DNA of 64,000 bases from Heligmosomoides polygyrus polygyrus (taxonomy: Eukaryota; Nematoda; Chromadorea; Rhabditida; Heligmosomidae). Position numbers and translations under genes: made by a program. The DNA is taken from NCBI GenBank assembly GCA_947396885.1, contig OX377202.1, positions 57,562,034 to 57,626,033 on the forward strand. Reading direction: 5' to 3'. The first letter of the stretch is position 1; every line of letters starts with the position of its first letter. The notes beneath the pieces are model-generated. The model saw only the letters and a list, made by a program, of their open reading frames with translations. It ran no database searches and had not been told where the DNA came from. Shown piece by piece: positions 47,001 to 59,000 of the stretch.

Positions 47001-50000
47001 CCCGATGACGATCGCGCGCCCGCACCGTCTCCGCTCTGGATCCCGCCGCGAAAGGGTAGAGCGCAGACAGACAGACGCTGGAGCGGCGCCGCCGGGTGGA
47101 ATGATTCAAGTCATTTCCGCCAGCGACGCCGCTGGTGCCGCTCGGCGGCGCCGCTCAGCGGCTTGACTCATCATCAGTGGGAGCGGTGACGGCGAGGTAC
47201 TGTACTGTTTCTAGTCGGGACCGACTGGTGCTTAACAATAACGCGCCCCGGTGGCCGGCGGCACCGGCGGCACCAGCGGCGCCGCCCAGCTGCGCCGCTG
47301 GAGGCGAGCTCTGCGTCTCTGCCCTATGGTTAAGCATAGGGCAGCGGCGACGCCGCAAAAGTCTGCGGGGGCCTTAAGAGAATGCGCCGTTGCTCCTACC
47401 GTAATCGCGGCAGCCAATCACCTGCTTGTGTGGCTGAGACAGTGCCTTATTGGCTTCGATTATTATTCCCGTTCAGGTCAGTTCGAATGGGATATGAATC
47501 TTTTCGATGACTACGAGTTTACGCAACTTGCCATGAATGCCGTCTACAATTATACAATTTTTGGCGTTCTGCAGTTTACACTCGGCTTTCTATCCGTGAG
47601 TTCCTTTCGAAGTCAACTCGCACTGTTCACTTTGCAAGGACTCAATGTACCAAAGCGTGTAGAACATCTGTTACATCGTGACGAGTCCTATCATGTATTA
47701 CCTACGAGCCCTGCGGTATATACGAACGGTTCACGTCACTGAAGAATTCGTTTTTCGCTATCGTTTTACAAAACAAAATGTGAGCTGAAGCAGCGCGAAA
47801 CAAATGTATTTGTGCATTAACCACATATATACCAATGTCACACCTTACTGCATAATAGCACTGCGTTTTTGACACCTTTTACGAGGTTGCTGCCTATTCT
47901 TTAAGGTAAATAAATGTATAAATAATTGACACTTTATCCTAAGCATTATCCCTCTTGACTGAGCAATCTTCTTCTCTAGCGCCCTGGCGCTGCTTTTTCC
48001 AATGCGGCGCTTGATCACAGTGCGCAACAGTAACTCGCAAGTCCAGTATAGCACATCAGGTCAGCATCGCCTCGAATGCCCTCCAGGCCGTTCTTCAGAC
48101 CGGGCTCTTTTTTCAAAACCTACGCCACCTCCTCCTTTTCCGCGAACCACTGCAGTAGCGCTTCGCGGAATTTATCAGCTATCCACATCGAACCTATGTC
48201 GAATGCTCTTCCGGATGCAGCTTAAAAGCGGTTCCCGAACGATTCAGCGGATCACTTTCTTCTGCGTTGCGTTTACGCGGATCTCACCTTCTTTGGTGGC
48301 AGGCTAGCTCTGCACTTTACATCGCTAGCGGAAGACGACGGCTCGAAAGAGCTACGAGTTTAGAGGTATGAGCATAAGAACGGGCGCCATTTAAAGCAAG
48401 TGCTCTCACAGGTGAGCTCACTTCAATCCGTACACTGCAATGAGGCGATGTTGCTGATCCTAACAGGGGTGCACATTTAACGGTTAACGATTTAACGAAT
48501 TTAACGAATTAACGGCATTTTTCGGTAAAATCTGGCTTAATGATTTACCGGAAATTTTTAGGAGTTTAACGGAATTTTTAACGGACTTTTTTCTCAGTGA
48601 GTTTATCACATTTACCCTCAGTATTCTCTAATATTGCAGGTCTCATCTTCCCGATTAGGACTGTTCCTGGAGACTATTGAAATCATCAAGAATATTTTGA
48701 TGTTTTTATCAATTCAATTCGTTTTAAATTTTTGGAAATAATGCATTTTTTTGGGGCGCGTGCAGCGCAGTCGGAGGAGTGCCGGCTGTCGCGTGCACCC
48801 TATACCAGGTTTCTGATCCTTTTTCGGGATTTCCCCCCCCCCCAGGCCAACCAAGCCTTTGATCCATCTGAGGTCGTTGAATTGGTACCAGAATTGTTTG
48901 GAAAGGAGAAAGTGCTGACTTGTTCATTGGCAGGCCCCGCAAGCCAAATACGTATTCAAATCGCCTCCACGACATCCCGTGGAAGAAGAATGCGTGGCAG
49001 ATCCCAAAAAAGATTCAATAACGTTGTCTTTTATCCTTATCCTTTAATGCATTTTGGAGCTAGAAATTTCTTCGCCGAGTCCCAAGCAGGTCAACGAAAT
49101 CACAAAGATAGGTTTAAGCCCCTCGTTAGATATGCCTATTCTTACCTAGCGCTGCTCATCTCAAAATACTTTTGCCCACCTGGAGCAGTCGAGACGGAGC
49201 AAGTGTTTTCGGCCGCTGGACGTATTTCAAGCTATTTTACAAAAACGCTAATAACGAAAACTTGGAAAGCTACCTTTCCTAAACGTTAACAAGAAGACGG
49301 CGTATCACATTTTCTCGGCAGTGTGGGACCGTGTGACACGATCTCGTATCACTGTCCCGACGTTGCAAAAATAAGATTGGTCCCACGCACCAGGCACTCG
49401 AAAATTTGCGTTCGTCAACGTATTAATATTCCACTGATAGGGGTTTTTACTGTATTGTTATTAATTCTTTCTGTACTTAATGGGCTGGTGCCTGCACGGA
49501 GATTGTTCATGTTCGTAGAACAGTCAAACGAAAGAACTAGGAAAGGGTGGAACTCCGGGTACCTGCCTGATCGCACATTTCAGAATGCCTTACCGATGAT
49601 CATCCTGCCTTGAATGGTAATTCCATAGTTGTTTTTATTCTATACCCTGTAGATAATTTGATACTGAAGGCTTATTTATTCTTCTGTGTTTGTTGATGTG
49701 GATTTGTTCATTTTGCATTGTAGTTACACTCCATTCCTTGAAAGTTAGCTGTTGACCTCTTGAAGTTGAAACGTATAAGGTTTTCCTTTTTTCAGTTGAA
49801 ATAATGGTTTGCAGCTAATTGTATTTTTTAACGAAATTTAACGACTTACCGGAAATTTAACGAAAATTTTCCGTTAAAAAATTTCGTTAAGAAAATTTAA
49901 CGCCCAGAATTTCGTGTGCACCCCTGGATCCTAAGTCCTTGAAAACCGTATTCCATTAATTCCAGAGCAGCCAAATTTAATTCAGCCGACCTCGCCCAGA

Positions 50001-53000
50001 TACCAAACACTGCTAAACGAAGCACAGAGCTACATAGCAGATGCTCAAATTTAGCTTTAACTTGCAAGTAACTTCAAGCAAATTTGAAAAGTTCAGACCT
50101 TGGCTGCCGCTCGAATTCCCTAGACAAGCGTATATGTAGTCCATTCAACATCCACTCGACAAGTTCGTCGAGAGCGCTGAGAAAGTCGTGTCATCCATAT
50201 GATTTTCCGTGGCATCCAAGTTGAGCAAGGCTGTGCCGGCTTGCACTTTTCACATTGCCTGTCCATCAGAGAGGACTTGTATGGCATTGTTAGTGCAACA
50301 AATGCCAGTTTTAGTGGGCGTACAATGAAATGGTGAGGACTAGCACGATAATCTTATATTTGCGTATGAGCTCCTCAAATTACAATCATCGAATAGTATA
50401 TTTGAAAAAAACACGTCTGGGAAGGATAATGAGTTTCTCTATTTCTCTGTTGCCTGATATAACCCCATTCATATAACCAAGAAACGTCCACGACGTTTGA
50501 AGAAGAGTCCCCCCCCCTCTAAATCGGGCTTAAAGGTGTGATATTTAATAAAGCAGAACTCTTTGTGACTAAAATTTAAATACCTAACAATTAGCTCCGT
50601 GCCGTACAACTGCATTCCTTAGGTGCCGCACTTACCTAGAATCCATGTTTTGTCTCAGTTTCATATGTTTGAGCGTCCAGTATTCTTAACTAATTTCGCG
50701 ACAGCACACTTTGAGCTTAAAAAATAATATATTTCCAGATGTGTTGCTGGCATACTGTATGTGAGAGACAGGTATGCCAAATCCGAAACCGCTATTTTGG
50801 TGCTGTGCTAAGGCAGGATATGGCATGGTTCGATCGGAATGATACTGGATCACTCACTACCCGAATGAGCGAGTGCGTATAACACCACTACATATACTTC
50901 TCCACTACAGTGTGTTTCAAAAGTATAAGGCCACCCCTATTATTGTAAATTTTGCTTTTTTACGACATTTCGCGGTAAGGGTTGCCTCCACTATATTCGC
51001 CGTAGTCGAATACCATACCTGAAACTTGAATCAGAAACCACTCTTGGACACAAAACTTTTTAGGAAGAAATTATTGGTTTCCCACTGCTTCAAAAGTATA
51101 AGGTCACCTCAGAGACATTTCCATTTCATGAAAATCAAGAATCAGCAGTTACAAATTAATAATGGACAGGTCCGCCCTGAGTGGAAATAGGTTCAAAAAT
51201 TCTGTCTGGCATACTTTTAGCCGGGCGCTACAGGAAATCACGGTCCACGGTTCCACGCTGCCTCGATCGCTCTGCGCAGTTCCTCGACGTTGTTGAATTG
51301 CTTTCCGCTAGCATATATCTGACGTACAACGATTCTCCAGATGTTCTTAATCGGGTTCAGATAATGCGAACAAGCTGGTCAGTCTAGCACCTGAACATTC
51401 TCGGAGTTCAGCCAGAGGATGGTTGATCTGCTGGTGTGTACCGATGCGTTATCCTGCATAAAAGTGAATTCCTGTGTATGATGATCGCGAAATGGTAGTA
51501 GATGAGATGATCTTAAAGGGTATTTTGAAAGTCCTGTGAATTCATTCGACTGTGGTAAATACAACCCGAAGAGCACCAGAGCTACAGAAGGCTCCACAGA
51601 CCATCTGGGAGCCACAACCGAAATTACGTCTGCTGAAGACGAGTGGATCCTTACTCAGATCCCGCCAGTAGCAGTGAGATCCATCGGGGCCGTCTAATTT
51701 GGATTCCTTTTCATCGGAGAAGGCTATTCGAAAGCACCGGACTTATTCAAAGGGAAGGAATTTCATAGCGAAAAAATGGCATACCGTGCTCCAATCACTT
51801 CTCATATTTCTACGCGCAAATTGAAGATGTTCAGCCTTGGGGCGATCCGTCAGTCTCGGGGCCCTCTTCATGGGCTCAAGAACAATGTTGCCGCTCTATC
51901 TAGCTGCTCTCCAGATGCATCCAGCGATAAGTCCGCCTTCACTTGGCAGATCGAAGCCGTCGAGTTCGATAAAAGTCGCTGAATGGGTCGAACATCTTGT
52001 CCAGAAAGCACAGAAAGTCTTCCGGACACTGCTTTTCTTCCACAGCCAACAGGTCTTTCAGATAGCTGGACACAGCGCATCTGGATCGACGAAGTTGGGC
52101 AGCGATTTCTCGAGTGGAGTGTCCTGCCTGTTATCACGCTCGAAATTGAATTTTCTCCTCGAGGGACAGTCGGATATCACGCGATATGTTGGCATTAGGA
52201 TAGTGGGTGGTAACGAAGCCAATGTAGAGCGGTTTTGGTATGGCAGGGCGAAAAATTGCAGGTATAACAAACCAGTATCGTCAGTGGCCTTATACCCATG
52301 AAACAGTGGAAAACCAATGATTTCTTCTTTAAAAGTTTTATGCTCGAGATAGGTTTTCGACTCATTTTGACGTATGGTTTTTGACCACGGCGAATTCAGC
52401 GGAAGCAGCCACTTACCGCAAAGTGTCATAAAAAAGGCAAAATTTACAAAGTAGTGGTGGCTTTATACTTTTGAAACACAATGTATAACTTCTTTCGAGG
52501 AATCGAAGAAAATTCGCGTGATCAAGGTCCTATTCGAAGTTGGCTTTTTACACTATTATGCACAGATTTTTTCAAAGTGGCACATTCGTGAGCAAAAACA
52601 AACTTCGGGAATTGGTGCAGCTCGTGTGTTCAGCGGTGCAATCAGAAAAAAAAACATCAGAATAACGAAAACAATAATCCTTCTATATATAGGCGAGAAC
52701 GGTCGTTTGTCTGTGTGTGTTTGTTTGAAGTGAGAAGTGCTAGAGGAGTGTGTTGGGAGGAAGTGTGGGGATAGGGGGTTGTAATTGTGTGGTGTCATCT
52801 ACGTCGTGTTGAGAGGGGTCAGAAGACGTGTCGCCGATGCCACGCGAAGGGCGTCCGAGTTCCGAATATGTGTCATCGACGTCGTGAAAGCGAGCGTCCG
52901 AGTTCAGAAGAGGTGTTATCGACGTCGTTCAACAGGCGTATGGGTTCAGAAGACATGTCACCAATATCGCGCAAAGGACTCCGGGTTGCGAAGAGATGTC

Positions 53001-56000
53001 ACCGTTGTTGCGCAAGGGGTGTTCGGATTCAGAAAAAGTGCCACTGATGTCGTGTAAAGTATATCTGGATTTAGAAGACGTGTAACCGATGTCACGACGT
53101 CTAGCTTGAGAAGACATGTCACCGATGTCCTTCATCAGGTGCCTAGGCTGAGAAGAGGTGTCATCAATGTCGCGAAAGGCCTGTATGGATTCAGACGACA
53201 TGTCACCGTTGTCGTGTCAGGGGTTCCAAATTCAAACGACGTGTCAACGATGTCGCTCAAAGCACCTCCGGCTTGAGAAAACATGTCACCGATGTCGTCA
53301 TCAGGTGCCTGGGTTCAGAGGAGGTGTTACTGATGTCGCGAAAGGCCTGCCCGGATTCAGACGACGTGTTACCAGTCAAGATGGAACCAGTAGGGAAGTG
53401 GTGAAGGATGGTGTTCCAGTAAGGAGGGACCAGAAAAAGGTTTGACCAATAAAGGGGGACCAGTGAAGCAGTGAAGAGGGGACCGGTAAAGGGGGTGCCA
53501 GTGAAGGTGGGACCAGCAATGGGGACCGGTGAAGAGGAGGGGGGGGGGGGGTCCAATGAAGAGGACCAATAAATGGGGTACCAATGAAGGACCAGTCAAG
53601 GGGGGACCAGTAAGGGGCCAATAAAGGGAACGCCAGTTAAGAGGATTCAATAAAGGATCTAGTAATACAACCATTAAAAGGGGACCATAGAAGGAGTACT
53701 TCAGAGAATGAATCGCGTACGTGCAATAGAGGGTGAGGCACCATAGGAGCAGTTTTGAAGATGTTGCCCTACTGTGTATTCTGCTATATGTATCATTCTG
53801 TATAGCGATACCAGTTTTTTACTGTAATGAATGAGAGAAGGCCTAGGAGGACAAGAAGACGTTCGGGGTGTTCTATTCCCCGGGTTTGGGGCGAAGCCCA
53901 CAATTATACGTTTGGCGGTCGGCAGGCCGTTGAACGTCTGGTTTAAATATAACGGATACCACAGATAAGTTAGACGCAATCAACCGAAGATCGAGGGATC
54001 TGAGTTTGCACTGACTTTTGTGATTCTTGCTAGAAAAAAGTCTTCCACGGCTTACATGTAGTTGAAGAACCGACCACAAAATGAGATGGGAAAAGACGTC
54101 TATAGGATTAATACAATTTTGTGGACTTCGCTATGAAGTGCACACCTTATCAAAATCGATCCGCCACACTCCTTTAGCGCATCTGAATCCTTGTATGTTG
54201 TTCCTCGTACTTGCAGTCCGACTCGCACTAGCATTTGGGTATCAATCAATTATTATTAGCTTCATAAAGGTGCTTGGCACCAAGGTATTCCTTCCTATAA
54301 TGTGCTTAGCCATTCAGTGAAGCTGACCACTCCTGCTCAGAGAACAGCTTTCATTTCTGGACTGGGTATCACTATCTAACCTGTCAGATAATTGCTTTCT
54401 TTCGAAGTTCTAATCAAAACTCCTTGTCAGCAACAGTTCTCGTCGTTTGAGATTTTCCTACTTTACTCTCGGCGAAGCTTTAGAGGGTGATTTGAGATTT
54501 GGAGAGACGCTTAGGGGAAAGCTGATAGTGAGCACATTCGTGATGATGCTTCATAAGGAACCAGGTACGTGAGGTGCTACACGTGTCTCGACGGTCATCT
54601 GCGGGCTACTGCTACGCCTGCTGTGGAGCATACATTTTGGAAGGCAAATATTATAGTTGAGCTTTTCGGTAGGAAGATGTTCCGGTTGAAGGCAACACAC
54701 TCATTCCAGCGGAATTGATCGAATTCGTGATGGCATAGGAGACAAGCTCGGTGCGATGTTCGCCTACGTGGCCAACTTCGTCGCCGGAACCACCGTTGCC
54801 TTCTGGAACAGGCAAGTGCAGCTTTGAATTGTTGTTTTCCAAACGATCCCAATCCGATCGCAATTCGTCAGGCGCTCCCTTGCCTTTCCATTAGTGACTT
54901 CTCTTTTGAAATGCAGTAGCGGAGCATTACTGGCCTTTGCATCTTGGTCTGCCAGAGGACAACGCCACCCCAGCAGCCTTTTCCAGAGTTTGAGGAGTCC
55001 GAGTTTGGAATGATCCAAGGCGCCTTTACTATGCTGATTAGCACTATTCCACGGTCTCGAGGGGTTCGAATGTAAAGACCAGAAATGGAACTGCATCAAA
55101 TTATAAAACGGCAAATAGGAGAGTACTAATGCGATACAGTCTTAAGAATGCGTACAACGAAGGTTCCCGCACGAAATGATCGAAGGAGGGCTGCGATTGT
55201 GAGGATAGTATTGTTCTACCTCAGACGGAAGAATATTGAATAGTTTGCACCGCAAGAAAATAAGACTGTTTCACGTCATAAGCATACACTGCGAAGTGCA
55301 GATACTGATCAGTAGAGCGGCGCGAAATGGGCGATGGAGCATAAATTGACAGCTTCTGAAATTCAGCCTGATCTCAAACAAGCCAGCATAAATTAACAAC
55401 AAAGGCTACTGAGGTCTATCCCAGCCGGTTGAGAACACTGCGTTGTTTCGTTTCACTATGAACCACCTGTCCTGAGTTTGTCGACACTTCCATCAGTTAT
55501 AATATGAAAGGAGAGCTTAAGAAACTTCAAGTTGAGACCAGGGTCATTAGACAGAGCTCGGAATCAGGGGTGTGCGTTCAACGATTAACGATTTACCGAT
55601 TTACCGGATTTACTGGCATTTTTCGTTAAAACTTTTTAACAAAATTTAACGAGGAAAATTTCCGTTAAATTGCATTAACGACATTATGCACTCTAAATGT
55701 TGAAATTTTGCTTTTCTTTCATGCAAATGCACTTTGGACGACTTTTGCTATAGTTTTCGAAGTATCGTTTTGGTAGCGAGGAATCCTACTTATTTGAGTC
55801 AATGGAAATAGGCAGTCAATATCGTCCTCGTATTTCAAAAATTTTTGGCATTTTTCTTGCTCCTGACCAATTTATTTGCCTGCGCCTCCTGTTTTTCTCT
55901 GCTGTAATTTCGCGTTTTTGGACTTCCTTGGCCATTTTAGGCGTCTGGTTGCTACATATTAGTTCTTCATAATTAACAACCAGTCAATTTTTTACAGTAT

Positions 56001-59000
56001 TTTGTGATACTTGCTTCAAAAGTGATTTTGAAAGGGCATAGAAAACGCGATGAAAACGTTTCGAAACACAAATAATGTGTAACAACAGGGATAGGAAGCG
56101 AAACAATGGACGAAAAAGGCTCTTTCCTCTTCTTCGCAAGTTTTCCGAAGATGGGACCGGTTCTTCGTGCAGAATCAAGCGATGATTTTTGGGGATTACA
56201 TCAAGGCAACATTGGGCACCGATTATATATAGAACGTGGCTGCTGGTAATATCATTGCTCCGTTTTTATTGAACTTCATGCCGTGCGTGTCAGCGATTTT
56301 GCTCAACCTTTTCGTCTCTTCGAGGGTTCTCATGGCAGTTTTCTTTTGGAGAAGCATAGTGAGTGTGCACATGAAATAGTGAACAAATTTACATGAAAAG
56401 AATAAAATTAAATAAAGAAGAGAGATATGACTACTCTTCGTCAAGTATTATATATATATGAGGTTTTATAAAAACTGCTACTTTAAGTGGTCTATTGCAT
56501 TAGGATCTTTCAGTTTTTCGAAAAAGGTATATCTTTGCAGGTCCAGGCTTGGCTGAAGCAAGACCCCTTGTGACTGCGGATTCCTTCGCCCATTTTGCGG
56601 ACTTATTATAACACTTCTTCAATACCAAATGTGCTCTTCAAAAACAGGATGAAATTGAGAAAGCCAAAGCACTTCGAACCTCAAGCAAATGTGCAGTACA
56701 GTAAAGTACAGTATGGCACCAGGTGCTTCAATAAGACAATCAGATTAGTCAACTTCTGGAAAGTTGCAAAAGAGTGGTGGATAGTGGCGAATTCTATTTG
56801 GAGAAGGAGGGAAAAGGGGAAGGTAGAACACTGCCAATATAGGGCAAGATACTCTCTTGTAGATACACGTGCTTCATATGTATTTCCTTCAGAAGGCAGA
56901 GGAGAAAAGGCTTAACAATTGGGAAGCGTTACTTGGATAGCAAAGACAAAAATGCTCAATGCAATAGAATTCGATTCGATTAAAATTTGGCCAACGGTCC
57001 GTGGCCGTTTATTTGATTCTCTGCTGTCGGCTGCAGAAAGAACAGAACCTTTTGGGACAAACGGACCACTCTGTAAAACAGGCGGATCATTGGACGTCGT
57101 AAATATTTTCCAAAAACGCACTGAACCAAAGAATTCGGGATCTATCCAAGTAGGAGGGGCATACACAGTTTTTGCGTCTCTATTCCCTACGTAGCGGTTC
57201 TACGAGAGCTTCAGCTGCTGTCCCACAATGCGAGGGTTTTTGCTTAATTTCAGTGGATATGATTGTGTGGCATAGGATGACCTAGGAAATTGGCACTTTG
57301 GTGTTGCCCCCACTCTGACTAGGATAGATCCATAATTCGCTGTAAACGTGTCATATTGCCATGTATATGGAGTCGAAAAATCAATAAATAAAAGATCTGG
57401 CTTTTTACATATCAAAATACAGCCAAGCTAACTGCAGATAAAGGAAAATGTAATTAACGAATTTACCGATTTTAACGCAAAAATTCTTCTTTAAAAAATG
57501 GTCGTTAAAAATTTACCGAAAAAAATTTAACGCACACCCTCGCTCGGAATGCTGATTACGAGTACGGGTGCCAAAATTGCAAAATGAAATTCCTGAACAA
57601 GCCTGCCGATTCGGGGGGGGGGGGGGGGTGGGCTCACCATTTGGCTGCGACACTCCTGGCGCGAGAGTGGTGATTCATCGGGGCTCGGTAAGGCCTGAGT
57701 TATACTCCCGCGGGAGCGCCCGCGGAAGGGCGGGAATCGCGCCGAGATCCCTCACCTGACCAATCGCCGCGCCCCGCCACGCCCGCCGTCCTCGGTGCAC
57801 CCGTAGTCCGCGGACGTTCCGCGGATGCTCCCGCGGGAGTATAACACTGGCCTAAGGCCCCTGTTATAGGCCTCTGTTATACTCCCGCGGGAGCATCCGC
57901 GGAACGTCCGCGGACCAATGGTGCACGGCGGAGGCGGGCGTGGCGAGGCGCGGCGAGTGGCCCGGCGCGGGGTCCCGACGCGATTTCCGCCCACCCGCGG
58001 AAGCTCCCGCGGGAGTATAACAGGGGCCATACTCTCGCGGGAGCATCCGCGGAACGTACGCGGACTAGGGGTGCACCGCGGACGGCGGGCGTGGCGGGGC
58101 GCGGCGATTGGCCAGATGAGGAGTCTCGGCGCGATTCCCGCCCTTCCGCGGACGCTCCCGCGGGAGTATAACACATGCCTAAGGCCTCTGTTATACTCCC
58201 GCGGGAGCATCCGCGGAACTCCGCGGACCAATGGTGCACGGCGGAAGCGGGCGTGGCGAGGCGCGGCGATTGGCCAGGTGAGGAGTCTCGGCGCGATTCC
58301 CGCCTTTCCGCGGATGCTCCCGCGGGAGTATAACTCAGGCCTGACACAGGCCTAAGAAGGGCCCGCCAGCTGCGGCGGTGGCGCGGGGTACTGCTCCTGG
58401 GGCCAGATTCATCAAGGACACCGCTGGTATCATCTTATCGCGGATTCACCATAACGGCCTACGTAGTATGTCATACAGAGAGATGCAGAGATGCAGACAC
58501 GACAACCGATATATCCTTAAAGCGGTTGATGAATCTGACCCTGCTTGTCAGGTGCGACGTCGTAGGTTCGGTTCCCGTTGCAGCTGGCTTTGTTTGCAAA
58601 TCATGATTTGTCTTAGAACTGACCTCTCGTTCTGAATTATGACACGTGTTGGATTAAATAGCCGGGAAAACTACCATACACGTTTGCAAAAACGCTAGAA
58701 AGCAATAAAAACCTGCTATGGTGACATTTTCGTCTTCAGTAGGCTGTTTCTCTGGTTCACATTGAACTCCACACTATTTGCCATGGCAAACGACCTGACC
58801 CTTTTCATAACGTTTTTCATCGGGCCGAAGAAAGAAAAAAAACGTCTAGTGGTTGAATCAGCAACGTAACCCCGGCAGGAATATTGGTGTCAAAGTGGAT
58901 AACATTCTCATGTGTGGTGCTCGAGTTTTCTTCGCCCTCGTCATCGCAATGGTTCCAGTCGGACTCTTCATCAGTAGACGCATCTGATCCGAAATTTTCA

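Larger units (their letters stand above)
48464..49926 (+). mobile_element. hAT element with 8-bp target duplication
   Basis: Ends CAGGGGTGCACA and TGTGCACCCCTG are inverted repeats, flanked by the identical 8-mer GATCCTAA (48456-48463 and 49927-49934), the hAT signature. Subterminal regions carry many TTTAACG / TTACCG motifs on both sides. The interior holds a SINE (48753-49048) and a transposase relic. At 1463 bp it has lost most of the transposase. Confidence 0.9.

Noticed and set aside
47251..47742. 163-codon + strand ORF taken as a single gene
   Set aside because: Only 47477-47595 has P-gp homology and splice signals; the start lies in the GC-rich TIR element.
52785..53674. Proline-rich minus-strand frames ([12 protein letters not shown]...) and + strand frames over the minisatellites
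   Set aside because: They are periodic by-products of the ACCAGTAAGGGG and GACGTG arrays.
57752..58355. Long open frames on both strands with [19 protein letters not shown] repeats
   Set aside because: They are translations of the CCGCGG-rich inverted-repeat cluster; stop-free length is explained by high GC.
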